This document shows, piece after piece, positions 25,801 to 34,066 of a stretch of DNA of 64,000 nucleotides (its first letter is position 1; every line of letters begins with the position of its first letter). The notes beneath the pieces were generated by a model. It was not told where the DNA came from. It saw only the letters and a list, made by a program, of their open reading frames with translations, and did not search any database. This stretch comes from Cyclobacterium salsum (GTDB lineage: Bacteria; Bacteroidota; Bacteroidia; Cytophagales; Cyclobacteriaceae): positions 124,001 through 188,000 of the forward strand of contig NZ_WNKG01000009.1 in the NCBI RefSeq assembly GCF_010119245.1, written 5' to 3'. The position numbers were made by a program, and so were the translations under genes.

Positions 25801-26013
25801 AGAAATATCCAACTGGGATATACCTTTGATCCGGCAATGACCAAAAGGCTGGGTATACAGAAGCTTTATTTATATGGCAACGCCCAAAATGTGGGAGCAA
25901 TTGTTAGCGAGGACTACGAAGGATTTGATCCGGAGCGGAACACATTTGACTCCGGAGGGAATTTTTATCCCCTTCCAAAAATAGTAACCGTTGGTGTCAA
26001 TATTAATCTTTAG
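22867..26013 (+). CDS. SusC/RagA-family TonB-dependent outer-membrane transporter
   Basis: The 1048-residue protein has a long signal peptide (hydrophobic part M-F-H-F-L-L-F-F-G-L, cleavage near A-L-A-N-G). A carboxypeptidase-regulatory-like domain follows (V-T-G-T-V-V-D-A-N-G-E-P-I-P-G-V-T-V), then the TonB-box region L-Q-E-V-V-V-V-G-Y-G-T-Q, the plug (I-R-V-R-G-W-G-T-L-N-N-S, V-L-K-D-A-A-S-A-A-I-Y-G-S-R-A-A-N-G-V) and a 22-strand barrel ending in V-G-V-N-I-N-L. SusC proteins import glycans or peptides with a SusD lid, powered by TonB. I chose ATG 22867; a TTG six codons earlier is also in frame. SusD follows after five bases. It is intact, unlike the SusC remnant near 8 kb. Confidence 0.95.
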   Translation: MKKNVPPRSRIYQFYRGGLMFHFLLFFGLYASPALANGAEESKKHFNDAAAVFDITVTGTVVDANGEPIPGVTVSVPGTTLGTATDLDGNYSLTVEEGATLVFSFIGFESQRIVVGDQSVIDVTLAEEASSLQEVVVVGYGTQKRENLTGAVSTVNFDDELQNRPLTNASQALSGQVPGVWISQNSGQPGSDGAQIRVRGWGTLNNSNPLILVDGVEASINEINPNDIESMTVLKDAASAAIYGSRAANGVVLITLKSGKFGEQTRVSIGSYVGQQSLGRRYDIIDNSVEYMGMWNQALMNQGGSPLFPESVIDEFRNNDDPYQYPNTNFFDEVFKTAPITEHNLSVSGGSEQTKYYISMNYLNQDGIMQNSNSSRYGLTVNLESKLNDWLTIGGRMNGIKKASEEPFNLGRMMYIFSNGGYPFTAPYTEDGRFGSVQAINSNGNTIVGNRNPLIETANGLTLTENNFFKMNVYADIEFTDYLTLKTNFTSQYNSNLRDRHNSLEFGYTHTGVEGRNLDYLTILEASRNNVQSDYNILFSTLNFNKTFNEIHNLSAIAGIQVENTVIKDVYGRRSDPPKEGLTQVDAGTAGFQANGNLNELRMLSYFGRVNYALDDKYLFEMNLRADGSSRFKEGYRWGIFPAFSAGWRLGEEAFIQDLNVFTDLKLRASWGRLGNQNINSYWPYLAVVSQTNGLSHNFAGSFAPGAGVVALVDETIGWETSETTDIGVEFGLLDNRLYVEADYFRKTTNNIIVQLPIPSILGGVSAPFENVGAMINNGFEFNINYSKFAANRDEIGYNLGVNMTYIMNEVTKFRENAPDQLYLIREGFSYRELYGYNAIGIYQSDQEASEHMYDNGYVPQAGELKYEDVNNDGRLGFEDKMALGNTIPKYTFGFTPSVSYKGFDLSTLVMGIAGASVYTQNAWTQPLGISGGTITKRWRDAWTPENMETDVPRISISDTWRSEPSSFWVNDISFVKLRNIQLGYTFDPAMTKRLGIQKLYLYGNAQNVGAIVSEDYEGFDPERNTFDSGGNFYPLPKIVTVGVNINL

Positions 26014-26018
26014 GTATT

Positions 26019-27557
26019 ATGAAAACGACAAATATATTAACAATTAGTATCCTCCTATTGGGCCTATTGACTTTTAATAGTTGTAGTGAGGATTTTCTTG
26101 AGGTTTATCCCCAGGACAGGATTACCACCGTCTCTTTCTGGCAGAGCGAAAATGATGTGCAGCTGGCTTTAAATGGAATCTACAGTGTATTAAAACACCG
26201 GGGTGTTTACGGCTCAGGACCTACTTTCGATGCTGTAACTCCCTATGCCTACCAATGGGCGCACTGGAACGGCATGGAAAAGCAGATCGGAAATGGCACC
26301 ATAACCGCCGCTACTTCAGGTGGGTTGTTAAATGAGCGATGGACCATGTGCTACCGGATCATTAATTTCTCTAATGACTTTTTTGAGAATATTGAAAGGG
26401 TAGATTTACCTGAAGCAAAAAAATCGACCTATTTGGGAGAAGTCCATTTTCTTAGGGGCCTTGCTTTCGCTCTTTTGGCAGAATCATATGGAGGAGTTCC
26501 AATCATTACCACCGTGATGAACACGGAGGAAGTAACCTCGGTAAGCAGAAATACCCGAGAAGAAACCTGGGCACAGGCCATTTCAGACTATGATGAGGCT
26601 ATTCAAAGACTGGATCCTGTTTCCTATGAATTGGGAAGGGCCACCAAAGGGGCCGCTTTGGGAATGAAAATGAGGGCCTATTTGTACCAGAATAAATACG
26701 ACGAAGTACTGGAGGTAGTGGATGAAATTGATGCCCTGGACATGTATGCCCTTTTCCCAAGCTATGAAGGGCTCTTTCAATTGGATAATGAAAACAACGA
26801 AGAGGTCCTTTTTGATATTCAATATATTGCTGGTGAGCAGGGGCAGGGAAATTTCTTTGCCTGGTTGGCACTTCCGGGAAGTGTAGCAGCCGCAGGGGCC
26901 AGCGATCCCGCCCCCACCCAACATATCATTGATGAGTATGAGATGATTGATGGGTCTGAAGTGGATCCAAATAATCCTTTTGAAGGAAGAGACCCCCGGT
27001 TGGATTTTAGTATTCTTCGGCCGGGAGCGACTTTTGAAGGCATGGTCTATCCTACAGAAGTATCCAATCATACCGGTCAACGGGTAGGATTCAATCTCCG
27101 AAAAAATGTGGGTGAAGGAATTCCTTTACTGTCTCCCAGGGTATCTCCTTTAAATTTTATAGTCTTGCGTTATGCGGATGTATTGCTGGCCAAAGCAGAG
27201 GCCCTGATTGAGACGAATCAAAATTTAGACCAGGCCATTGGCATAATCAATAGGATCAGAACTGAAAGAATGGATGTCACCATTACCAGTTTACCCACCG
27301 ATTTATCCCAAGAAGAAGCGAGAGAAGCCTTAAGGCATGAGCGGGTGGTCGAGTTTTTCGGCGAAGGCATATTGTGGGCAGATATAAAACGATGGAATAT
27401 AGGTCAAGACCTTTATCCCGTTGAAGTAAGGGGAGCCGACGGAGGTTTGATTGAGGTAAAATTTCCTACCGGGTACGAGGAGAAAGACAATCTATTGCCA
27501 ATTCCGGACAATGAAATTTCCTTTAACGAAAATTTGGAACAAAATCCAGGTTGGTAA
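26019..27557 (+). CDS. SusD/RagB-family surface lipoprotein
   Basis: The 512-residue partner of the preceding SusC. A lipoprotein signal ends F-N-S-C22, giving a lipidated surface protein. The N-terminal E-D-F-L-E-V-Y-P-Q-D-R-I and the following S-F-W-Q-S-E-N-D-V, then F-L-R-G-L-A-F, and the C-terminal L-R-H-E-R-V-V-E-F-F-G-E-G-I-L-W-A-D-I-K-R-W are the standard SusD landmarks around its TPR helices. The terminal N-P-G-W is also typical. It binds the substrate and closes over SusC. The binding specificity cannot be read from the sequence. Confidence 0.95.
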   Translation: MKTTNILTISILLLGLLTFNSCSEDFLEVYPQDRITTVSFWQSENDVQLALNGIYSVLKHRGVYGSGPTFDAVTPYAYQWAHWNGMEKQIGNGTITAATSGGLLNERWTMCYRIINFSNDFFENIERVDLPEAKKSTYLGEVHFLRGLAFALLAESYGGVPIITTVMNTEEVTSVSRNTREETWAQAISDYDEAIQRLDPVSYELGRATKGAALGMKMRAYLYQNKYDEVLEVVDEIDALDMYALFPSYEGLFQLDNENNEEVLFDIQYIAGEQGQGNFFAWLALPGSVAAAGASDPAPTQHIIDEYEMIDGSEVDPNNPFEGRDPRLDFSILRPGATFEGMVYPTEVSNHTGQRVGFNLRKNVGEGIPLLSPRVSPLNFIVLRYADVLLAKAEALIETNQNLDQAIGIINRIRTERMDVTITSLPTDLSQEEAREALRHERVVEFFGEGILWADIKRWNIGQDLYPVEVRGADGGLIEVKFPTGYEEKDNLLPIPDNEISFNENLEQNPGW

Positions 27558-27811
27558 TCTAGCTTGACAGTTAGACCATGGAGTAAACCAGCCACTTGAA
27601 GCATTCTAACAGAAAGTTAAAGGAGAATGATTTGGATGTGACTGGTAAATAGCTTCTTTATAAGGATGGAGATGAAATGGTCGGGAAAATACTGATTGGT
27701 TTCTTAAAAAGGATAAAATCAGAATAGTACTGGCCGTTTCATCTTCTTTTATAATTTTGTTTAATTTCTTTTTAAATTGTGAATACTTGGTAAGGAAAAA
27801 TAAAACGTAAG

Positions 27812-30800
27812 ATGAACCAAAATTCAGTAGTCAAAATATCTATTTCAGCGGCTATTGTACTCCTGATCATTTGGGTAATTCAGTACGAATCTGAAGTGAA
27901 ATTTCCGGAGGAAGTGGAGGCTTCCTTACCCCCCCAAATTGATTTTAATTTCCATATTAAACCGATATTATCCGACCGATGTTTTGCCTGTCATGGTCCG
28001 GATAACAACAAGAGAGAGGCCGGATTGCGGTTGGATATAGCGGAAAATGCACTTGCGGCATTGGGAGATGACAAAGACCATTACGCCATCGTTCCTGGCA
28101 AGCCCCATAAAAGCGCTGTTTATGAGCGCATGGTCTCTTCCGACCCTAAAGTGATGATGCCCCCACCAGAATCCAACCTCTCCTTATCACCTACTGAAAT
28201 CGCTTTGATCACTCGATGGATTGAACAGGGTGCTGCCTTTAAACCACACTGGTCTTTTATCAAACCGGACAAACCCAAACTCCCCCAACTTAATAGTAAC
28301 GATTGGGCCACCAATGAAATTGATCTGTTTATCCAGGCCAAAATGTCAGAAAATGGACTTGAACCCTCTGATAGGGCCAACAAAGAAACGTTAATCCGAC
28401 GGGTATCATTTGACCTTACCGGATTACCACCCACGGTGGAGGAAGTGGACGATTTTTTGAAGGATGACAACCCTGATGCTTACCTGAAGCTGGTAGACCG
28501 CTTATTGGAATCTCCTCACTATGGGGAACGCATGGCCTCTGAATGGCTGGATGTAGCCAGATATGCGGATTCCCATGGTTACCAGGATGATGGCATGAGA
28601 AACATGTGGCCATGGAGGGATTGGGTCATCCGATCCTTCAATGAAAATCTTCCCTACGATGATTTCATCGTTTGGCAGTTGGCCGGAGACATGTTGCCTA
28701 ATGCTTCCAAAGACCAAATATTAGCCACCGGTTTCAATAGAAATCATCCCCAAAGCCAGGAAGGAGGCGTGATTGCGGAAGAGTACCGCGTAGAATATGT
28801 GGCCGACCGCACCAATACGGTAGGTAAAGCTATACTAGGCTTGAGCACGGAATGTGCCCGGTGTCATGACCACAAATACGACCCTATTTCCCAAAAGGAA
28901 TATTATCAATTGTATGCGTTTTTTAATAATGTCAAAGAAACCGGACAGGTACCCTATATGGGAGAACCCAGCCCCACAGTCATACTTACCGATGAGGAAG
29001 TAGAAAAAAAGCTATCCTATATTAATGAAAGGATTCGTAAGGTGGAAAATGCCCTGGACCCCGATCAGGAAAAATTCCAAAATGGTTTTAAAGATTGGCA
29101 GGCAAGTTTAGAATCGAAACCCCATTATAAAGTTGAGGTCAAAGGAAGGATTGGTCATTACCCCTTAGATGCTCCGGTCAAGGATCAATTTAAAAACCTG
29201 GCAGAACCATCTAAACCTGCCGACATGGTGGTCATTCAAAAAGACAAGGAAATACAAATTGTAGAGGGAAAGTTCGGCAATGCGGTTAAGTTAGTAGGTG
29301 ACAGTTATGTGGATTTGGGCGATGAAATGGCCTACTTTGAGCGAAATGAACCTTTCACCATCAGCTTATGGTACAAAGCCCTAAAAGACAGTCTAGAAGG
29401 TCCTGTTTTTTCTAAAACCGGGGGATTTGCCAACGGATTCCGCGGCTATGAATTACTGGTCAGGGAAGATGGAAAGTTAGCCGGTTTAATGAGCCATACC
29501 TGGCCTGCCAATGCCATCGAAGTACATTCCCGAGATAAAATACCAATCGGAGAATGGATGCATTTGGCCATGGTTTATGACGGGTCCAGCAGGGCAATGG
29601 GTCTGCAACTATTTCTTAATGGAAAGCAGCTTGATCTCGATATTAAAACAGATCATTTAAAACGGAGTATCTTGTCATACGGCAAGGACAAATTAAGTAC
29701 GGGCCATCCGGGTAATCTTCAGATCGGTAAGCGTGGGACCAATTTTGCCGAAACGCTGGACCATTCGCTAGTGGACGAATTCAGCGTATTTGACCGCCAA
29801 CTTTCAGCCCTGGAAATTGAAGTATTGAATGGAGCATCAGCTCCCATTCTTTCCCTTTCCGCAAAAGGAAGCGAAGAGGATTTGCTTGATTTTTACCTTC
29901 TTAATTTGAATCAGGACTTTCAAAAAGGATTAAACCAACTGACGCAACTTCGCGGAGAAGAAAATGCCATTCTCAGTTCACAGCCGGAAGTGATGGTCAT
30001 GGGAGAAAGAGAAGAGCCCCGGGCTACATTTATTTTGGATAGGGGTACTTATGATGCGCCTACCCATGAAGTGTTTCCCGGTACGCCAAAGGCCGTAATG
30101 GCGTTTCCGGATGATTTACCCCGAAACCGATTGGGTTTAGCCAAGTGGGTGGTCCATATGGACAATCCATTAACTGCAAGGGTGGCGGTCAACCGATATT
30201 GGCAGATGATTTTTGGCAAAGGGATAGTGGCTTCCTCTGATGATTTTGGAAACCAGGGTGATTTTCCCTCCCATCCGGAATTATTGGATTGGCTGGCAGT
30301 TAAGTTCATGGAATCGGGTTGGAACCTTAAGGAACTGCTTAAGCTTATGGTCACCTCTAGTACTTACCAGCAATCTTCCCGTCTGAATGATGAACTCAAA
30401 GAAAAAGACCCTGGAAATGTCTGGCTGGCACGGGGACCCAGTTACCGTATGCCTGCCGAGATGATCAGGGACAATGCCCTTGCCGGCAGCGGCCTACTGG
30501 TTAAAGAAATCGGAGGGCGGAGTGTGAAGCCCTACCAGCCAAAAGGTTTATGGAAAGAATTGGCTACCGCCAATGTAAGAGAATACGTCCAGGATACCGG
30601 AAAAAATCTTTATCGGAGAGGCCTCTATACCATATGGAAACGCAGTTCACCCCCTCCATCCATGGTCAGTTTTGATGCATCCGATAAATACAATTGCACT
30701 GTAGAAAGGCAAAAAACAAATACGCCCTTACAGGCCCTGGTGCTGATGAATGACCCTCAATACCTGGAAGCTGCAAGGGTATTAGCGGAAAAAATGTTGA

Positions 30801-31069
30801 CAATAGGTGGAAATGAGCTTCAAAATCAGATCCGGTACGGCTTCAGAGCCATCACCAGCAGAAGTCCTGAGGCTGAGGAATTAAAGATTTTGGAAGGCCT
30901 TTATTGGGCCGAATTGAAGGATTTCTCGGAATCACCTGCTGCAGCAGACAGCTTACTACAAGTTGGGGCACACGCCAGAGATCCAAATCTGCCCAGTGAA
31001 AAGGTAGCGGCCCTTTCCCTGGTGGCGTCTACCTTAATTAATTATGACGAAGCAGTGTATAAAAGATAA
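27812..31069 (+). CDS. Membrane-anchored cytochrome c / DUF1549 / LamG / DUF1553 protein
   Basis: The 1085-residue protein combines four modules. A single N-terminal helix (residues 8-25) anchors it with the bulk outside the cytoplasm. A planctomycete-type cytochrome domain follows with heme motif C57-F-A-C60-H61 and R-E-A-G-L-R-L-D. A DUF1549 module (about 160-380; E-W-L-D-V-A-R-Y-A-D) contains a second C-x-x-C-H at 348-352. A LamG/concanavalin-like insert sits at about 480-660 (F-T-I-S-L-W-Y, S-T-G-H-P-G-N-L-Q-I-G-K). The DUF1553 module takes up the C-terminal third (T-A-R-V-A-V-N-R-Y-W-Q, P-Y-Q-P-K-G-L-W, R-R-G-L-Y-T-I-W-K-R). Such proteins abound in Planctomycetota; their reaction is unproven. 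Two heme motifs imply electron transfer. It pairs with the DUF1501 gene downstream and follows SusCD. Confidence 0.92.
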   Translation: MNQNSVVKISISAAIVLLIIWVIQYESEVKFPEEVEASLPPQIDFNFHIKPILSDRCFACHGPDNNKREAGLRLDIAENALAALGDDKDHYAIVPGKPHKSAVYERMVSSDPKVMMPPPESNLSLSPTEIALITRWIEQGAAFKPHWSFIKPDKPKLPQLNSNDWATNEIDLFIQAKMSENGLEPSDRANKETLIRRVSFDLTGLPPTVEEVDDFLKDDNPDAYLKLVDRLLESPHYGERMASEWLDVARYADSHGYQDDGMRNMWPWRDWVIRSFNENLPYDDFIVWQLAGDMLPNASKDQILATGFNRNHPQSQEGGVIAEEYRVEYVADRTNTVGKAILGLSTECARCHDHKYDPISQKEYYQLYAFFNNVKETGQVPYMGEPSPTVILTDEEVEKKLSYINERIRKVENALDPDQEKFQNGFKDWQASLESKPHYKVEVKGRIGHYPLDAPVKDQFKNLAEPSKPADMVVIQKDKEIQIVEGKFGNAVKLVGDSYVDLGDEMAYFERNEPFTISLWYKALKDSLEGPVFSKTGGFANGFRGYELLVREDGKLAGLMSHTWPANAIEVHSRDKIPIGEWMHLAMVYDGSSRAMGLQLFLNGKQLDLDIKTDHLKRSILSYGKDKLSTGHPGNLQIGKRGTNFAETLDHSLVDEFSVFDRQLSALEIEVLNGASAPILSLSAKGSEEDLLDFYLLNLNQDFQKGLNQLTQLRGEENAILSSQPEVMVMGEREEPRATFILDRGTYDAPTHEVFPGTPKAVMAFPDDLPRNRLGLAKWVVHMDNPLTARVAVNRYWQMIFGKGIVASSDDFGNQGDFPSHPELLDWLAVKFMESGWNLKELLKLMVTSSTYQQSSRLNDELKEKDPGNVWLARGPSYRMPAEMIRDNALAGSGLLVKEIGGRSVKPYQPKGLWKELATANVREYVQDTGKNLYRRGLYTIWKRSSPPPSMVSFDASDKYNCTVERQKTNTPLQALVLMNDPQYLEAARVLAEKMLTIGGNELQNQIRYGFRAITSRSPEAEELKILEGLYWAELKDFSESPAAADSLLQVGAHARDPNLPSEKVAALSLVASTLINYDEAVYKR

Positions 31070-31151
31070 TGAACCTTTGGGTTCACCACCAAGGCATTTC
31101 AAGTTTAACTTAAGGGGTAGGTGGTCCCCCATTCATTGAAAAAGAGTAAAA

Positions 31152-32603
31152 ATGAGCTTATTGCATAACCAACATATCGATCGACGCCAGTTTTTAAGCA
31201 AGACCAGTTTGGGATTAGGTAGTTTAGCCCTTTCCTCCCTACTAGATCCTGGTAAGCTCATGGCTAAAATGGCACCTGGCAGCGGAGGTGGGGGCGTATT
31301 GGATAATTTACACTTCGTACCCAAAGCAAAAAGGGTCATCTATCTTTTTCAAAGTGGAGGCCCCTCACAAATGGAACTTTTTGATTACAAACCCCTACTC
31401 AACGAGCGTTTTGGGCAGGAATTACCCGAATCCATAAGGGCGGGGCAGCGACTTACCGGCATGACCTCTAGTCAAAACTCATTTCCATTAGCAGGTTCTG
31501 TTTTTGATTTTGCCCAGCATGGAAAAAGTGGTGCCTGGGTAAGTGAATTGATGCCTCATACGGCGAAAATTGTGGATGAATTGTGCTTTATCAAGTCCAT
31601 GCATACCGAAGCCATCAACCATGATCCGGCCATTACTTTTTTTCAATCAGGATCCCAGCTAAGCGGGAGACCATCCATAGGTTCCTGGATCAGTTATGGG
31701 TTGGGCAGTGACAACAAGAATTTACCCGATTTCTGTGTTTTGCTATCCCGGGGAAGACAGGGTGGACAGCCGCTTTATGCAAAACTTTGGGGAAGTGGAT
31801 TTTTACCATCCCTTCATCAAGGGGTTCAGTTTAGGTCCGGGAAGGATCCGGTCCTTTACCTAAATAACCCGGAGGGACTTAAAAATGTAAGCCGACGCCG
31901 GATGCTGGATGCCTTAAAGGAGCTCCATGTGGAGCAATATGAAAAGGTAATGGACCCCGAGATCAATTCCCGTATTGCCCAATACGAAATGGCCTACCGC
32001 ATGCAGGCCTCTGTACCCGAAACCATGGATATTTCAAAAGAACCCGATTACATCTATGATATGTATGGGCCCGATTCCAGAAAGCCGGGTACCTTTGCGG
32101 CCAATTGTCTTTTGGCTAGAAGATTGGCAGAAAAGGATGTAAAATTCATACAACTTTATCACCAGGGATGGGACCAACATGGCAATCTGCCAAAAGATAT
32201 CCAGGTAATGAGCAAAAGTGTAGACCAAGCTGGGGCTGCGCTCGTGATGGATTTAAAGCAAAGAGGACTTCTAGATGATACGTTGGTCATTTGGGGAGGC
32301 GAATTTGGAAGAACTAACTATTCACAGGGAAGGCTTACAACCGATAATTACGGCCGTGATCATCATCCCCGATGCTTCACCATGTGGATGGCCGGTGGGG
32401 GTGTGAAAAAGGGCTATACCCACGGAGAAACCTGCGAATTTGGTTACAATATCGTCAAAGACCCGGTGCACGTACATGATTTTCAGGCTACCTTACTTTA
32501 CCTGCTGGGTGTGGACCACGAAAAACTAACCTTCAAACACCAGGGCAGAAGGTTCCGTCTGACGGATGTCAGCGGACATGTGGTCAAGGATATTTTATCC
32601 TAA
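31152..32603 (+). CDS. Tat-exported DUF1501 protein
   Basis: The 483-residue protein starts with a twin-arginine signal, I-D-R-R-Q-F-L-S-K, then G-L-G-S-L-A-L-S-S-L, so it is exported folded, possibly with a metal. DUF1501 proteins have an alkaline-phosphatase/sulfatase-like fold. Conserved segments here are S-G-G-P-S-Q-M-E-L-F-D near residue 70, H-T-E-A-I-N-H-D-P-A near 155, D-Q-H-G-N near 340 and W-G-G-E-F-G-R-T, then G-R-D-H-H-P. The many His and Asp residues suggest a metal site. It nearly always neighbours DUF1553 proteins, as here. The reaction is unknown. Confidence 0.92.
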   Translation: MSLLHNQHIDRRQFLSKTSLGLGSLALSSLLDPGKLMAKMAPGSGGGGVLDNLHFVPKAKRVIYLFQSGGPSQMELFDYKPLLNERFGQELPESIRAGQRLTGMTSSQNSFPLAGSVFDFAQHGKSGAWVSELMPHTAKIVDELCFIKSMHTEAINHDPAITFFQSGSQLSGRPSIGSWISYGLGSDNKNLPDFCVLLSRGRQGGQPLYAKLWGSGFLPSLHQGVQFRSGKDPVLYLNNPEGLKNVSRRRMLDALKELHVEQYEKVMDPEINSRIAQYEMAYRMQASVPETMDISKEPDYIYDMYGPDSRKPGTFAANCLLARRLAEKDVKFIQLYHQGWDQHGNLPKDIQVMSKSVDQAGAALVMDLKQRGLLDDTLVIWGGEFGRTNYSQGRLTTDNYGRDHHPRCFTMWMAGGGVKKGYTHGETCEFGYNIVKDPVHVHDFQATLLYLLGVDHEKLTFKHQGRRFRLTDVSGHVVKDILS

Positions 32604-32646
32604 ATGTAAAAAATTAAAAAAATCTGATAATAACCTAGTGATAAAT

Positions 32647-33930
32647 ATGCCAACCATTCAAAGAAGATCCTTTATAAAAGGAGCTGCCGCCATTTCTGCC
32701 ATCACCCTTTTAAAACCTTCCACCGCTTTTGGCTCTAAGGCCAACTCAGCCGTTCAGGTTGGGATTATTGGCTGTGGAAACCGGGGTACTTCCGTCATCA
32801 CGGCCATGTCAAAACATACCAATATCAATATTGTTGCCATGGCAGATCTTTTTGAAAATCAACTGATTACAGCCAAGGAAAAATTGGATAAGCTCAACCA
32901 GGAAAAAGGGTTTTCGGGAATTGACCGTTCCAATATTTACCAAGGTTCAAAAGCCTATTTAGACCTTTTGAACAATGAAGAAGTGGATGCCGTATTGATT
33001 TCCACTCCTGCCTATACGCACCCTGCATTTGTGGAGGCTGCGGTAGCGGCCGGCAAGCACATTTATTGCGAAAAACCCGTCGCCTTGGATGTGGAAGGTT
33101 GTAAGCGGGTGGAAGCCGTAGGCAACCGCATCAATGGGAAATTGAGTCTGGTCATCGGGTTCCAGATTCGTCATGCCACGGCCTACCGTGAAATGGTGGA
33201 CAGGGTGCAGCGGGGCGACATTGGAGATATCATCAATGCCCAACTGTACTATTTTTCTTCCCGTGTACCTTTGAAACCCATTAACAATATGTCCAATGAT
33301 GAAGCAAGGATCCGGAATCAGTTCCACTTCAGGGTTTTGTCAGGTGGAATTTTATTGGATCAGGGTATACATATGCTGGATGTCTGTAACTGGACCCTGC
33401 AAAAAAACCCTGTTAGTTCCATTGGATCCGGTGGACGAAATGGGGTGGATGCCTTTGGAGATGCCTGGAATAATTATCAGGTGTTATATAAATATCCTGA
33501 TAATATCAATGTGAGTTTTCACTCCACCCAATTAGGGCCAACTTTTGGTGATGTGTGTGCTCGATTCATTGGTACTAAAGGGATTGCCACCGCCCATTAC
33601 AGTGGAGGGGTCTTCATTGATGGGGAGAACAAGTGGGATTCCGGTATTTTAAGGGAGGATTCCAGCGAACAAAGCAGGCAGCAACAGTCAGCAGGGGTTT
33701 TTACGTCTTCTTTACATGATTCCAATGAAAATAAAGTAAAAAGTTTTATTTCAAGCATAGAATCCGGTAATTACCTCAACGAAGCGATTTCAGGTTCTCA
33801 ATCAACACTAACTGCCATTTTGGGCAGGCAGGCAGCCACCGGACAAAGACAGGTTTTTTGGGATGAAATGCGATTCTCCAATGAGAGCATAGACCCTAAC
33901 CTCAACCTATCCCAATTTGATACCATGTAA
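32647..33930 (+). CDS. Tat-exported Gfo/Idh/MocA-family oxidoreductase
   Basis: The 427-residue protein begins with a twin-arginine signal (I-Q-R-R-S-F-I-K-G), then the NAD(P)-binding Rossmann motif V-G-I-I-G-C-G-N-R-G near residues 37-46. The family motif C-E-K-P-V-A-L-D follows near residue 143, whose lysine is catalytic, and a C-terminal alpha/beta domain contains H-F-R-V-L-S-G-G-I-L-L-D-Q-G-I-H-M-L-D. Exported members keep NAD(P) tightly bound and often act on glycosides in the periplasm. ATG 32647 is chosen; the open frame extends 27 codons further upstream into the DUF1501 gene but lacks a signal sequence. It ends the SusCD operon-like cluster, suggesting oxidation of the imported sugar. 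Confidence 0.92.
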   Translation: MPTIQRRSFIKGAAAISAITLLKPSTAFGSKANSAVQVGIIGCGNRGTSVITAMSKHTNINIVAMADLFENQLITAKEKLDKLNQEKGFSGIDRSNIYQGSKAYLDLLNNEEVDAVLISTPAYTHPAFVEAAVAAGKHIYCEKPVALDVEGCKRVEAVGNRINGKLSLVIGFQIRHATAYREMVDRVQRGDIGDIINAQLYYFSSRVPLKPINNMSNDEARIRNQFHFRVLSGGILLDQGIHMLDVCNWTLQKNPVSSIGSGGRNGVDAFGDAWNNYQVLYKYPDNINVSFHSTQLGPTFGDVCARFIGTKGIATAHYSGGVFIDGENKWDSGILREDSSEQSRQQQSAGVFTSSLHDSNENKVKSFISSIESGNYLNEAISGSQSTLTAILGRQAATGQRQVFWDEMRFSNESIDPNLNLSQFDTM

Positions 33931-34066
33931 TCCTTCTAGCTAAACTTGTAAGACCTCCCGGAATGGTTTGTCCGCAATTGCTATTACTTAGCAAAAAACC
34001 TGGTACTTTAATCTAAATTTACCAGATACAGGTACCTTTGCCTGAGCATCAATCTTCAGCACTTCT

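Noticed and set aside
31070-31151. Small hairpin TGAACC-GGTTCA between the DUF1553 and DUF1501 genes as a terminator
   Set aside because: No T-run follows, and the genes seem to belong to one transcription unit.
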